This document shows positions 1 to 9,667 of a DNA stretch of 64,000 nt, piece by piece; positions within the stretch are counted from its first letter, which is position 1; the number at the start of each line of letters is the position of its first letter. The notes beneath the pieces are model-generated. The model saw only the letters and a program-made list of their open reading frames with translations. It was not told where the DNA came from and searched no databases. Origin of the DNA: Metabacillus arenae (GTDB taxonomy: Bacteria; Bacillota; Bacilli; Bacillales; Bacillaceae); the NCBI RefSeq assembly GCF_014773385.1, contig NZ_JACXAI010000017.1, positions 62,001-126,000 of the forward strand. The letters run 5' to 3'. Made by a program: the position numbers and the translations under genes.

Positions 1-551
1 ACAATATTCTTGAAAAGGTCGGAATTGCGCGGGGAACACTGTATTATCACTTCAAGTCGAAGGAGGATATTATGGACGCGTTGATTGACCGGTATAGTGT
101 CCGTCTTTTAGGAGCGGCGCAGGAAATTGCCGCAGATAAGAGTATTCCTGTAGTCGAACGTATTATCCGCGTTGTTATATCAATGAATTTCAGTGGCGGA
201 AGCAGCCAGGAAATTATGGAGCACATTCATAAGCCACAGAACGCCCTTATGCATCAGAAAATACAAAAAGTCATCATCAACGGCGTTACGCCAATACTGA
301 CGGGAATAATCCAAGAGGGCATTGAACATGGACTGTTTAGCACGCCTTACCCTTATGAATGTATGGAAATGGTTGTTACATATGCGAATACCGTTTTTGA
401 TGATGATATGGTAGAGATGACCAATGAGGAGCGTGCCTCACGGATACAAGCGTTTATATTCAACGGAGAAAGGCTGCTCGGTGCAGAAAGCGGAAGTCTG
501 ATGAACGTTATGCAAATGTTTGGCAGCGAAAATGGTAGAAATAATGAATAA
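1..551 (+). CDS. TetR/AcrR-family transcriptional regulator (5' truncated by window edge)
   Basis: The reading frame is open from base 3 and ends at TAA 549-551. The first visible residues (about VGIARGTLYYHFKSKEDI) are the recognition helix and following helix of a TetR-type HTH, so only some 30 N-terminal residues are missing. The rest is the helical ligand-binding and dimerisation domain. The first internal ATG (72) is not the start, because it lies inside the HTH. The gene sits directly upstream of an FtsX-type permease and an ABC ATPase on the same strand, so it is probably the local repressor of that exporter, with an unknown inducer. Family certain, target inferred. Confidence 0.88.
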   Translation, partial: NILEKVGIARGTLYYHFKSKEDIMDALIDRYSVRLLGAAQEIAADKSIPVVERIIRVVISMNFSGGSSQEIMEHIHKPQNALMHQKIQKVIINGVTPILTGIIQEGIEHGLFSTPYPYECMEMVVTYANTVFDDDMVEMTNEERASRIQAFIFNGERLLGAESGSLMNVMQMFGSENGRNNE

Positions 552-762
552 TTCGGAAAAAAATTTGGAAGATTTCTTCTGCTATGGTCTAAGGCAGCTT
601 ATTTCAGCAATAGGAAGCGGGCTTACGGCGGGCAGCGGCAGAGGAACGAGATTTCTCATTTTCATCACTGGAGTGCTGATATGTGTGACATCGGTAATTT
701 TGTCTAATGTAAAATCGGTTAAAAAGCTTGAAAACAGAGGTGACTTATGTATTTCAGAATAA
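544..762 (+). CDS. possible small single-pass membrane protein
   Basis: A 72-codon ORF starts with ATG inside the last codons of the TetR gene and overlaps the start of the permease by 16 bases. It encodes a polar N-terminus, a glycine-rich stretch (about residues 28-40) and one strong membrane segment (FLIFITGVLICVTSVIL), then a basic tail. This fills the otherwise empty 195-base gap in an operon whose other genes are tightly packed. There is no good ribosome binding site (only GGTAGAA), and I do not recognise a family. It may be a small accessory membrane protein, the decayed N-terminus of a transporter gene, or chance. Confidence 0.35.
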   Translation: MNNSEKNLEDFFCYGLRQLISAIGSGLTAGSGRGTRFLIFITGVLICVTSVILSNVKSVKKLENRGDLCISE

Positions 763-3053
763 TACGGAATGACATTTTAAAGAGCAAAGTAATAACATTT
801 ACAACAATGATATTTGTTGCTGCAGCATCAATGCTTGTTTCACTCGCAGCGATACTCGTCGTCAATCTTTCGGGTGCGCTAGATACGCTAATGACAAAAG
901 CTGAAACTCCACATTTTATGCAAATGCATTCCGGTGATATTGAAACCGCTCGACTTAAATCCTTTGCAGAGCAAAATAACAATGTCGAAGAATTTCAGGT
1001 AGTTGAGTTTCTAGGCATGGAAGGCGCGCAGATTATTTTAGGCGATAATTCGCTTGCGAATAGTGTTCAGGATAACGGCTTCAGCATACAGAATGAAAAA
1101 TTCGATTATCTTCTTGATCTTAACGGCAACATCATCAACGTATCTGACGGCGAGCTTTATGTTCCAGTAACCTATATGAGGGACAACACTACAAAGGTCG
1201 GTGACAAGGCCGTAATAAGCGGGAAGGAATTTACCGTTGCGGGATTTCTACGTGATTCGACCATGAATTCCTCGCTCTCCTCGTCAAAGCGATTTCTTGT
1301 AAGCAACAATGATTTCGCGGAAATAAAAGACCTTGGAAGTATCGAGTATCTGATTGAGTTTAGATTAAAAGATTTCTCGGCGATAGGCGAATTTGAAACA
1401 GCTTATGCTTCCGCAGGATTTGAAGCGAACGGACCAACGGTTACCTATACGCTTTTTAAAACGATGAACGCCATTTCAGACGGGATGATGCTTGCGGTTA
1501 TCCTTCTTGTAAGCGCCCTTGTCGTTGCAATCGCATTTATGTGCATACGCTTTACGCTCCTTGCGAAAATAGAGGACGACTACCGCGAAATTGGGGTATT
1601 GAAGGCAATAGGGATGCGTATATCCGAAATAAAGCAAATTTATCTTGCGAAATACGTAGCGATAGCAGCGTTAGGCAGTGTTCTTGGGTTTATTCTTTCG
1701 GTTATGTTCCAAGGTGTGCTTCTTGAAAATATACGGCTTTATATGGGTGAAAGCGAAAATTCTTCTTATGCTGTGGCTTTAGGAATTATCGGTATACTAC
1801 TCGTTTTCATTGCAATTATTGCCTATGTCAATGGTGTACTGAAACGCTTTCGGAAAATTTCCGCTGCGGAAGCTATACGCTTTGGTACTTCTCAGGAAAA
1901 GAAAGCTGGCGCTAAGCGTTTTTCCTTAATTAGAAATAAACTGTTTAGCACGAATATTTTTCTCGGAATCAAAGATGTTCTCGCAAGAAAAAGACTTTAC
2001 GCCACAATGCTTGTGGTCCTGGTGATTTCGGCATTTATCATTATTGTTCCGCAGAACCTGTACAACACGATTTCCTCAAAAAGCTTCATCCAATACATGG
2101 GGATTGGAAACTACGATCTGCGCATTCAGACCAATATATTTGACAAAACCGATGAAATTGTGAAGACGATAGAGAGCGACAGTGCCGTTTCAAAGAATGC
2201 TGTTCTAACAACAAAGACTTTCAAAGTAAAAACGAGTAACGGGTCAGAGGAAAATATAAAAATTGAACTCGGTGACCATTCGGCATTTCCTATAGAGTAT
2301 TCTGAGGGCAGAGCACCTGCTGCAGAAAACGAAATCGCGCTTTCGGCTATAAACGCCGGTGAGATGAGCAAAAAGGTCGACGATGTTATTACGCTGGTGA
2401 TTGAAGGGAAGGCGAAAGATCTCACGGTAACCGGAATATACTCCGACGTTACTAACGGCGGCAAAACCGCAAAGGCTGTATTCACCGACAATTCTGCGAA
2501 CATCATGTGGACCATCGTCTGTGTTGAACTTTCGGATAAATCTCTTGTCGAAAGAAAAGTTTTGGAATATTCAGATAAATTTGATTTTGCAAAGACTTCA
2601 GACATTGATGAATTTGTTTCTCAGACCCTCGGCACGACAATAAGTTCCATCGAAATGGTCTCCTACGTTTCAGTTGCGATTGCGCTGATTATTACGGTGT
2701 TGATTACATTTTTGTTTATCAAAATGCTTGTCGCAAAGGACAGATATTCCATTGCCGTAATCAAAGCGTTAGGTTTTACAAACTCGGATGTTAAGGCGCA
2801 GTTTATTTCGCGTTCAGTATTTGTTCTGATTGTCGGAATTGTTATCGGCACGCTTCTGGCGAACACACTTGGAGAGATACTTGCAGGCGCGATGATCTCC
2901 TCGTTTGGAGCATCGACGTTTAAGTTTGAGGTCAATCCGCTTTCGGCTTATCTGTTTAGTCCGTTGTTGATGATATGCACGGTACTTATCGCAACAATAA
3001 TCGGCCTATCGGGCGCAGGCCAAATAAAAATTTCCGAAAATATAAAGGAGTAG
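747..3053 (+). CDS. FtsX-type ABC transporter permease
   Basis: A 768-residue permease with the duplicated FtsX-like plan. It has a first membrane helix (about 15-45), a large extracytoplasmic domain, three helices (about 245-370), then a second helix at about 420, another external domain and three C-terminal helices (about 645-760). It would work with the downstream ATPase in a MacB/BceB/LolE-like system that moves peptides, lipids or antibiotics, or acts mechanically across the envelope. The start is ATG 747, with AGAGGTG just upstream. Only 4 bases separate it from the ATPase gene. Codon choice (many GCG, CGC and GGC) looks unlike the later AT-rich genes. Substrate unknown. Confidence 0.9.
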   Translation: MYFRIIRNDILKSKVITFTTMIFVAAASMLVSLAAILVVNLSGALDTLMTKAETPHFMQMHSGDIETARLKSFAEQNNNVEEFQVVEFLGMEGAQIILGDNSLANSVQDNGFSIQNEKFDYLLDLNGNIINVSDGELYVPVTYMRDNTTKVGDKAVISGKEFTVAGFLRDSTMNSSLSSSKRFLVSNNDFAEIKDLGSIEYLIEFRLKDFSAIGEFETAYASAGFEANGPTVTYTLFKTMNAISDGMMLAVILLVSALVVAIAFMCIRFTLLAKIEDDYREIGVLKAIGMRISEIKQIYLAKYVAIAALGSVLGFILSVMFQGVLLENIRLYMGESENSSYAVALGIIGILLVFIAIIAYVNGVLKRFRKISAAEAIRFGTSQEKKAGAKRFSLIRNKLFSTNIFLGIKDVLARKRLYATMLVVLVISAFIIIVPQNLYNTISSKSFIQYMGIGNYDLRIQTNIFDKTDEIVKTIESDSAVSKNAVLTTKTFKVKTSNGSEENIKIELGDHSAFPIEYSEGRAPAAENEIALSAINAGEMSKKVDDVITLVIEGKAKDLTVTGIYSDVTNGGKTAKAVFTDNSANIMWTIVCVELSDKSLVERKVLEYSDKFDFAKTSDIDEFVSQTLGTTISSIEMVSYVSVAIALIITVLITFLFIKMLVAKDRYSIAVIKALGFTNSDVKAQFISRSVFVLIVGIVIGTLLANTLGEILAGAMISSFGASTFKFEVNPLSAYLFSPLLMICTVLIATIIGLSGAGQIKISENIKE

Positions 3054-3057
3054 TCAT

Positions 3058-3816
3058 ATGAAGAAGATTATTATCGGTGAAAATATAGTAAAATCTTTTG
3101 GCGAGGGTGATGAACACCGTAATGTTCTAGACGGAGTGTCTGTTGAAATAAACGAGGGCGAGTTCGTTGCAGTTATGGGACCTTCGGGCTCTGGAAAATC
3201 GACACTGATGTTTTCTTTAAGCGGAAACGATGGTGTTGATGATGGAAAGGTCGTTTTTGACGGCAAGGATTTATCGACAGTCGGGGAGAATGAGCTTTCA
3301 GATATAAGGAGAACAAAAATGGGATTTATTTTTCAGCAGCCGACTATGCTAAAAAATCTGAATATCCTCGACAACATCATTCTTCCGTCAATGCGCGGCA
3401 ACGGAAAAAACACCGCAAAAATTTCGGAGAAGGCGAGAGCGCTTATGAAAAGGGTAGGCATTGCGGAGCTTGAAACGCGCGATATTACACAGGTTTCGGG
3501 AGGTCAGCTTCAGCGTGCAGGTATATGCAGAGCACTGATGAGCAGTCCAAAAATTATTTTCGGCGATGAGCCAACAGGGGCGCTCAACTCAAAATCTGCC
3601 CATGAAATAATGGACATTTTTTCTGAAATCAACGCGGATGGTACTGCGATTATGCTTGTAACTCACGATGCGAAGGTTGCAGCGCGGACGGAACGGATTC
3701 TGTTTATGCGAGACGGAATAATTGTGAGTGAGTTGAAGATTCCGAAGTTTGACGGGACGGATATTGACCACAGAGTCGAAGAAGTGACGGCGAAAATGTT
3801 GGAAATAGGAATATGA
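3058..3816 (+). CDS. ABC transporter ATP-binding protein (MacB/LolD type)
   Basis: A 252-residue nucleotide-binding subunit. Walker A GPSGSGKST is at 41-49, the Q-loop at 93-94, the signature VSGGQ at 146-150 and Walker B IIFGDE at 166-171, followed by an H-loop histidine in VTHD. This is the LolD/MacB/FtsE subclass that partners FtsX-like permeases. ATG 3058 has AAAGGAG about 7 bases upstream. It is the last gene of the TetR-permease-ATPase operon; no clear terminator hairpin follows. All catalytic motifs are intact. Confidence 0.93.
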   Translation: MKKIIIGENIVKSFGEGDEHRNVLDGVSVEINEGEFVAVMGPSGSGKSTLMFSLSGNDGVDDGKVVFDGKDLSTVGENELSDIRRTKMGFIFQQPTMLKNLNILDNIILPSMRGNGKNTAKISEKARALMKRVGIAELETRDITQVSGGQLQRAGICRALMSSPKIIFGDEPTGALNSKSAHEIMDIFSEINADGTAIMLVTHDAKVAARTERILFMRDGIIVSELKIPKFDGTDIDHRVEEVTAKMLEIGI

Positions 3817-4040
3817 TTTGTAGTATCACAGTCTCATAGATTTTGTGAGTATTATTGGGTTATAGGATACCTAATTATCCTGTTAAAGCTTACCCTGATA
3901 TACCGACGTTTCACCTAAGGAGGAAATATAAAAAGTGCACGTTTTACACATATGAAATAGAACAAAAGCACTTTACTTAATTATCCAAATTTTTTTATAA
4001 TTTACATGTCGATTTGTAAGTTAATCATCACCTACTAAAA

Positions 4041-4115
4041 GAGGCTCCGAAAAGGGCAAATTTATTAAAAATTGAAAATCAAGAATGTTAATAAATCAGT
4101 ATTCTGAAATATGTA
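4041..4115 (+). repeat. 75-bp dispersed repeat, copy 1
   Basis: This segment matches, at roughly 88-90% by eye, the reverse complement of 34073-34148. The shared core includes GGGCAAATT, a run reading ATTAAAAATTGAAAATCAAG, and AATGTTAATAAATCAG. Both copies abut an unrelated hairpin. It could be a MITE or solo insertion-sequence end, or a mobile terminator-like element. No ORF inside. Confidence 0.75.
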
Positions 4116-4221
4116 AAGAGGCAGCCAATATGCGAAATCACTTATCGAAAGCTGCCTTTATTCATAAGTTCAGAAAGTTTTATTGGATTAAAGTATTAAC
4201 GAATTAAAGTTAGTTATCTTT

Positions 4222-4343
4222 GTCCAGCTCCAGGCGCCATCGGCCCTTAGGTCATAAGCCAATCCGTCTAAAAGGTTAAAGAACAACCTTCCAGCCGGCT
4301 CGCCTTATGCTTGTCGCCGAAGGACTAACGCCTTGCGCTTTTC
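4222..4343 (+). repeat. long hairpin-type intergenic repeat, copy A
   Basis: About 122 bp bounded by GTCCAGCTCCAGGCGCC and CCTTGCGCTTTTC, with internal GGTCATAAGCC and GCTTATG arms that can pair with each other. It is nearly the reverse complement of 50125-50232 and is related to 50354-50477 and, more weakly, 49945-50064. No coding potential; it looks like a REP/MITE-like structured repeat found between genes. Confidence 0.8.
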
Positions 4344-4422
4344 GTTCTTAGAGCCTAATCTACTAAAATAACTCTACCCATTGATACCAGCCTAACTAAA
4401 CAAAATATAAATTAGAAAATCT

Positions 4423-5739
4423 TTATACCAGCACTTTTTTGCGTTGTGTCTTACGAGACCATATAACAACAGGAATCAGCAACAGTGACAGAATCGCCCC
4501 AGAAAGTGATAGGACCGCATAACTAGAATGAGCGACGACCATTCCAGATAACGCACCGCCGGAGGCACCTGATAATGCAAGCAAGACATCTACCGATCCT
4601 TGAGTTTTTGCACGTATAGTTGGATGTGTTGCATCAACAATCAGAGCCGTTCCGCTTATTAAGCCAAAGTTCCAGCCAACACCAAGCAGTACTAGTGCGG
4701 AAATAAGCAGTGCCATTGAGTCAGCCGGAGCAAAAGCCGCAAGTAAACCAGAGGCCAGAAGCGTGGCACCAGAAGCTACAGCCATAGCAGTACGACCGAC
4801 TTTATCTACAAGCAGACCTGTAACAAGTGAAGGAAAGTACATGGCTCCTATATGAAAACCTATGACCAACCCCACTTCTCTCAAACCATGGCCATGGTGT
4901 CCCATATGGATCGGTGTCATGGTCATAATGGCCGCCATGACAAATTGAGTCAACACCATAACGGCAGCGCCTACGACATTTCCTCTTTTGTTTATTGTAG
5001 TGCTTTTCAAATTTCGTTCTTCCTGCACTGTACCGTTTTCCTCCTGGGCAGACGCTATGGCTGTAGAGACAACCAAAGGGTCTGGACGAAGGAAAAGGAG
5101 GAGAACCAATCCGGCAAGAATAAAAGCAGCGGCTGCTAAGATAAAGGGACCAGCCAAAGTTGGAACACCAATAGAACGCGCAAATTCTCCCATCACATCG
5201 ACCAGGTTAGGACCCGCTACAGCACCAAAGGTAGTAGATACCATGGCCATGCTCACAGCAGTTGCCCGCTGTTTAGCTGTTGCCAGGTCTGCATTAGCGT
5301 ATCGTGCTTGCAGATTTGCGGCGGTACCAGCTCCATAAATAAGCAGGGAAGCGAATAAAAGCACGACGCTGTTGAGTAAGGCGGCGATTATAACGCCGAG
5401 CGCACCCAGTCCGCCAGCAAGAAAACCGGCTACAAGACCTGCTCTGCGTCCAAAACGCTGGGAAAGCCGGCCTACAAACAGTGCAGCCCCTGCAGAGCCT
5501 AAAGTGAGTAAGGCAACTGGAATCCCTGCTGCACTTTCTGTCCCCAGCATATCTTGTGCGAGAAGTGCGCCTACCGTTATACCGGCTGCAAGTCCTGCTC
5601 CTCCAAAGATTTGTGAAAGGATTACAACCTTTAATGTTTTTTTATAAAGCTGTTTTTGTTTTTCTGGTGAATCAATATATCCTTGCAACCAAACAGGCTG
5701 CTGTATTGGCCTGCTTGTATCTGCTTTTTCAGTTATCAT
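4423..5739 (-). CDS. MFS-family transporter
   Basis: A 438-residue major facilitator with about 12 membrane helices in two halves and a cytoplasmic central loop (about 220-250) rich in charged residues. The loop between helices 2 and 3 carries the RFGRRAG version of the MFS motif A. A GHHGHG histidine cluster sits between helices 7 and 8. I start it at ATG 5739 rather than the GTG at 5748, because GAGGAAG lies 9 bases before the ATG but abuts the GTG. It is monocistronic. Substrate not evident; efflux of a drug or metabolite is the most likely role. Confidence 0.87.
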   Translation of the reverse strand: MITEKADTSRPIQQPVWLQGYIDSPEKQKQLYKKTLKVVILSQIFGGAGLAAGITVGALLAQDMLGTESAAGIPVALLTLGSAGAALFVGRLSQRFGRRAGLVAGFLAGGLGALGVIIAALLNSVVLLFASLLIYGAGTAANLQARYANADLATAKQRATAVSMAMVSTTFGAVAGPNLVDVMGEFARSIGVPTLAGPFILAAAAFILAGLVLLLFLRPDPLVVSTAIASAQEENGTVQEERNLKSTTINKRGNVVGAAVMVLTQFVMAAIMTMTPIHMGHHGHGLREVGLVIGFHIGAMYFPSLVTGLLVDKVGRTAMAVASGATLLASGLLAAFAPADSMALLISALVLLGVGWNFGLISGTALIVDATHPTIRAKTQGSVDVLLALSGASGGALSGMVVAHSSYAVLSLSGAILSLLLIPVVIWSRKTQRKKVLV

Positions 5740-5966
5740 AAACTGCACTTCCTCACAAAATTAATTTTTAGACTTTTTATGCTTTTTTGCTTAACCATCT
5801 CCTTTAAGAATATTACTGTTTCGGGCAACTATTGATCAATAATTAAGAAGCTCATGGTTGTCAACGACATTATCATGAGCCCCCCTTGTAATTTTTCGGT
5901 ATTGGGTTAATACTTAAAAACTTCAAAATTCACAATATCAAATTCCACTTTGTCTCTATAAAAATA

Positions 5967-6725
5967 TTACAATGTGTATAATTCACCGTCTTCTGGCACT
6001 AACACATTAGAAGAGATTCCTTTTTCATGAATAAAGCTTTTTAATTCTTCTCTTGATAATGTCCAATGGTTGACAGCTTCCATATGGACAGAAATGATTT
6101 TTGCGTTAGGAGCAGCCTTATGCACTTCATAGATGTCATCTTTCCCCATTACTAGAGAACAGCCTTCTAGGAATTGATTATCTCCACCATTTACAACAAT
6201 GATTTCTGGTTTATGTGTATCGAGCTCTTCTTTGACTCCATCATACCATACCGTATCTCCAGCGACATATAACGTTTTTTCAGTTTGATGTTTGAAGACA
6301 ACGCCACACACTAGACCAGCAAGTTTTACTATTTCTCCTCTTCCGTGCTCGCCTTTTGTTTTAATTAACTTAATTTCCTCAAAGACTGTGTCTTCTTGTA
6401 ATACTTCTACATTTTGAAAACCAGCTTTTCTAACTTCTATAGCATCATCTTCAATTTGTACAAACATTTTTATATCTTTTGGCAATACATCTTTGGCTAC
6501 CTCATCAAAGTGATCTAAATGTAGATGAGTGACAATGACAGTATCTACGTTAATTATATTCTCAATGGATGTTGGTAAGCTAACTAAAGGATTATTTTGA
6601 TCTTGTCTTACCGAATTAGGAAAAGGTGGGTAAGTACCTTTCACAGCTAACATTGGATCTATTAAAAACTTTTTGCCGGCATATTCGACAACTAGTGTTG
6701 CATTTCGAATTTGTTGTATCTTCAT
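5967..6725 (-). CDS. MBL-fold metallo-hydrolase
   Basis: A 252-residue metallo-beta-lactamase-fold enzyme. The zinc motif HLHLDH is at 67-72 and later family ligands are suggested by GEHGRGE, VAGDTVW and a C-terminal SVHMEAVNHW. This small stand-alone branch includes predicted hydrolases acting on phosphoesters, lactones or thioesters; the substrate cannot be read from sequence. AAGGAG lies 11 bases before ATG. It is transcribed toward the MFS gene but separated from it by 227 bases that contain an inverted repeat (GCTCATG/CATGAGC), so it is probably a separate unit. Confidence 0.85.
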   Translation of the reverse strand: MKIQQIRNATLVVEYAGKKFLIDPMLAVKGTYPPFPNSVRQDQNNPLVSLPTSIENIINVDTVIVTHLHLDHFDEVAKDVLPKDIKMFVQIEDDAIEVRKAGFQNVEVLQEDTVFEEIKLIKTKGEHGRGEIVKLAGLVCGVVFKHQTEKTLYVAGDTVWYDGVKEELDTHKPEIIVVNGGDNQFLEGCSLVMGKDDIYEVHKAAPNAKIISVHMEAVNHWTLSREELKSFIHEKGISSNVLVPEDGELYTL

Positions 6726-6986
6726 ATTTCAAAAAACTCCTTTTCTTTGATTTAGAAGCAATCGAATTCGCACAGACTCGAGCCATCAAAAAAGACAGAT
6801 TTCTCCTATAAAAAACCACTTCAATGTTTTAATACAAATAGCGGTTTATTTTTGTTTTTATGGAAAAGATATTTTTTAACGGAAAGTATATCCAAGTAAT
6901 TGATTTTCCGCTAAAAATGGATAATTATACTCTCCGCAGGTCAAGTGTTCCTGTAAATTAACTAGGGAAGAAATGAGGATGAAAAA

Positions 6987-8564
6987 TTGGCTTCCTTTTT
7001 TAAACATAAAAAAATGAGAAATCATGTGCGAACATCGGTTCAGAATGAACAAGAAGATTTTTCTCTCCAATTGTTTCTTTCTCTCGATGAAAATCTTCAT
7101 AATATCGAAAAGATGCTGGACAATCCTAGTGATTTGATTATTAGGGAATTTACTGTCGGGAATACAAATCATCGATGTGCTATCGTGTACATAGCTGGTT
7201 TAAGTGACAAGATGGTCATCGATCAAGATATCATTAAGAATATTCAAATGGAATTCAAAGTAAGTGAAAAAGAAGAAATAGTCGAGGCTCATGCACTTGT
7301 CAATCAATTGCAAAGCAAGGTCCTTTCAATTGGTAAGGTGAAGCGGACCCAATCATTAGATAAGGTTTCATATGCTATTCTTAACGGGGACTCTGTCCTG
7401 TTCGTGGATGGCACGGATGAAGTATTAATCATGGGAAGTGAAGGGTGGAAAAACCGCAGTATTGAAGAACCAATTTCAGAGGCGTTGATTCGGGGACCGA
7501 GAGATGGATTTATAGAGAATCTGCATACGAATACTGTTTTGATTCGGAGGCGCATACGGGATCCCAATTTGCGGTTTAAATCCTATCAAGTAGGTAGACG
7601 TTCAAAGCAGGATCTTGTCGTTGCCTATATCGACGGAATTGTGAATCCTCATATTGTGGAGGAAGTGAACCTGAGACTTAAATCAATAGATTTAGATGAT
7701 GTCCCAGAATCTGGATACATTGAGCAGTGGATCGAAGATAATTTTTTATCTCCTTTTCCGCAAATCGCCCATACGGAAAGGCCGGATAAGGTAGTATCAG
7801 CTCTCATGCAAGGAAAAGTGGCCATTTTATTAGATGGAACACCCTTTGTATTACTTGCACCACTCACTTTCGGGAATACGCTTCAGTCCCCCGAAGACTA
7901 TTATGAACGATGGCTCGTCGGGTCTCTGATCCGGATGCTCCGGTATCTCGGAGCATTTATTGCGGTGTTTTTACCATCTTTATATATCGCTCTCGTGTCT
8001 TTTCATCCTGGATTGATACCGTCTAAATTGGCATTTTCCATAGCTGCGACCAGGGAAGGAGTTCCTTTTCCGGCATACATGGAAGCATTTTTAATGGAAG
8101 TAACGATGGAAATATTACGTGAAGCCGGCATACGTTTGCCTAAGCCAATCGGACAAACAATTGGAATTGTCGGAGGGCTGGTCATTGGTGAAGCGGCTGT
8201 TGCTGCTGGCATTATCAGCCCTATTATGGTTATTGTCGTCGCCGTTACGGCTGTTTCTTCTTTTTCCATGCCCTCCTATAGTACTGCCCTTGCTTTTCGA
8301 ATGCTTCGATTTGGTTTTATGGGGGCAGCGGCATTTTTTGGGCTTTACGGAATTATCCTGTTATACATTGTCGTGAATATCCACCTCGTAAATTTAAAAA
8401 GTTTAGGTCTTCCTTATACGACTCCTTTCGCGCCAAATTTTTTTCAAGATTGGAAAGACCTTGTCGTTCGCTCGCCAATTACGATGCTCTCCAAACGCCC
8501 TCAATATTTGCAAACAGATGATAAAGAGCGCATGGGGAGCGGGAAGGGAGGGCAATCGTCTTGA
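6987..8564 (+). CDS. spore germinant receptor subunit A (GerA family)
   Basis: A 525-residue GerAA/GerKA-type protein. A hydrophilic N-terminal domain (about 1-290) is followed by membrane helices between about 300 and 470 and a short cytoplasmic tail. It forms the inner-membrane germinant receptor, a nutrient-gated channel complex, with the next two genes. The start is TTG 6987, with GAGGA 7 bases upstream; no in-frame ATG lies nearby. The gene ends in TTGA, where the TTG starts the B subunit, giving translational coupling. Expression in the forespore by sigma-G is expected for the family, but I could not find a convincing sigma-G promoter. Which nutrient it senses is unknown. Confidence 0.95.
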   Translation: MASFFKHKKMRNHVRTSVQNEQEDFSLQLFLSLDENLHNIEKMLDNPSDLIIREFTVGNTNHRCAIVYIAGLSDKMVIDQDIIKNIQMEFKVSEKEEIVEAHALVNQLQSKVLSIGKVKRTQSLDKVSYAILNGDSVLFVDGTDEVLIMGSEGWKNRSIEEPISEALIRGPRDGFIENLHTNTVLIRRRIRDPNLRFKSYQVGRRSKQDLVVAYIDGIVNPHIVEEVNLRLKSIDLDDVPESGYIEQWIEDNFLSPFPQIAHTERPDKVVSALMQGKVAILLDGTPFVLLAPLTFGNTLQSPEDYYERWLVGSLIRMLRYLGAFIAVFLPSLYIALVSFHPGLIPSKLAFSIAATREGVPFPAYMEAFLMEVTMEILREAGIRLPKPIGQTIGIVGGLVIGEAAVAAGIISPIMVIVVAVTAVSSFSMPSYSTALAFRMLRFGFMGAAAFFGLYGIILLYIVVNIHLVNLKSLGLPYTTPFAPNFFQDWKDLVVRSPITMLSKRPQYLQTDDKERMGSGKGGQSS

Positions 8565-9667
8565 GGCCGTTTGAATATGGAGACGAGGAAATTGGGGAAA
8601 TCGAGATTCTTTATATAGTAGCTTCCTATGTAATCGCGTATGGAATTCTAACCCTACCGCGTCAATTAGCTGAAGCAACAAATTTTTTTGATGGCTGGAT
8701 CCCATTAATGATTGCGGGAGGTACCTCCATTATATTTACGGGGATTACCGCAAAGCTTGCTTGCCGTTTTCCAAATCAGTCATTTTTCTCGTACGCCTCA
8801 TCGATATGTTCGAAACCTGGTTCTGTAGTCATTACCTTATTCTTAGCGCTCCACTTTATTTTCCTTTCGGGCTTTGAAACGAGAGCTGTTGCCATTGTTG
8901 CCAAACAATATTTATTTGATCGAACACCGGCAGAGGTAATTGCGTTAGCGTTTCTTCTTGTCGTGGTCTATGCGGTATCAGGAACTCGAGTTGGAATCAT
9001 CCGGTTAAATTTGTTATTTTTGCCGATTATTCTTTTCATTGCTTTTTTGTTGATGGTGTTGAATATTCCATTTTTTGAAGTCAAAAACTTAACCCCATTA
9101 TTCACTACCAGCTTGGAAGGGCACTTTAAAGGAGCTAAGGAAAGCTTTTTTTCAATTAGTGGTTTTGCTGGGCTTTTATTTTATATATCATTTGTGAATC
9201 GTCCGAAAAAAGCGCCAAAATTTGCAATATTTGGTATTTGTATAGCGCTGGGTCTGTATCTCCTGTTTTACACGATGTCGATTGGTGTTTTTAGTGCAGG
9301 TACAACGGCTACTCTTGTATATCCGACTATCGAACTTGCTAAAGAAGCAGAGATCCCAGGGGGCTTTTTGGGGCGCTTTGAATCCTTGTTCTTTACGGTT
9401 TGGGTTATGGCCATTTTTAATACGACATCGCTTGCGTTCGACGTGTCTTTAATGGCCCTTAGTTCCCTTTTTCAAAAGGTAAAAAAAATCACGTTTATTT
9501 TTGTTTTAACGCCTATTATTTTCATGATCGCCATGTTCCCGCAAAATTTGGTAGAGATGGAGTTACTATCAAAGTATCTTAATTATTCAACATATGGAGT
9601 GTCGATTTTCGTTCCAACAGGGCTATATGTTTTAGCTAAAGCAAGGAGGATCAAAGGAAATGGGTAA
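8561..9667 (+). CDS. spore germinant receptor subunit B (GerB family)
   Basis: A 368-residue integral membrane protein with about 10 helices. It belongs to the GerAB family within the APC amino-acid transporter superfamily, the subunit that binds the germinant. Features include the N-terminal IEILYIVASYVIAYGILTLPRQ helix region and an LPIILF segment in the middle. TTG 8561 overlaps the A-subunit stop by 4 bases, and the SD-like GGGAAGGGAGG lies upstream. The 3' end overlaps the C-subunit start by 8 bases. Intact and of normal length. Confidence 0.94.
   Translation: MRPFEYGDEEIGEIEILYIVASYVIAYGILTLPRQLAEATNFFDGWIPLMIAGGTSIIFTGITAKLACRFPNQSFFSYASSICSKPGSVVITLFLALHFIFLSGFETRAVAIVAKQYLFDRTPAEVIALAFLLVVVYAVSGTRVGIIRLNLLFLPIILFIAFLLMVLNIPFFEVKNLTPLFTTSLEGHFKGAKESFFSISGFAGLLFYISFVNRPKKAPKFAIFGICIALGLYLLFYTMSIGVFSAGTTATLVYPTIELAKEAEIPGGFLGRFESLFFTVWVMAIFNTTSLAFDVSLMALSSLFQKVKKITFIFVLTPIIFMIAMFPQNLVEMELLSKYLNYSTYGVSIFVPTGLYVLAKARRIKGNG

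Larger units (their letters stand above)
3817..4422. other. intergenic region with two different dispersed repeats
   Basis: No supported gene. The region holds a 75-bp dispersed repeat (4041-4115), a nearby inverted repeat built on GGCAGC/GCTGCC (about 4119-4160), and a long hairpin-type repeat (4222-4343). A good SD (AAGGAGG, about 3917) precedes only a 6-codon ORF, so it is probably a leftover of a lost gene. Confidence 0.6.

Noticed and set aside
2126-2605. 159-codon minus-strand ORF inside the permease
   Set aside because: Antisense shadow of the permease frame, no RBS, no domain; the same applies to the other long antisense ORFs such as 16526-17152.
3917-3955. Perfect SD AAGGAGG followed by GTG
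   Set aside because: The frame ends after six codons and nothing downstream continues it.
4222-4343. Hairpin repeat considered as a tRNA or riboswitch
   Set aside because: No cloverleaf or TPsiC arm, several copies in the window, and no consistent downstream gene.
6900-6986. Sigma-G promoter for the ger operon
   Set aside because: Only partial matches (GTATA, TTATACT) with wrong spacing; not reported as a feature.
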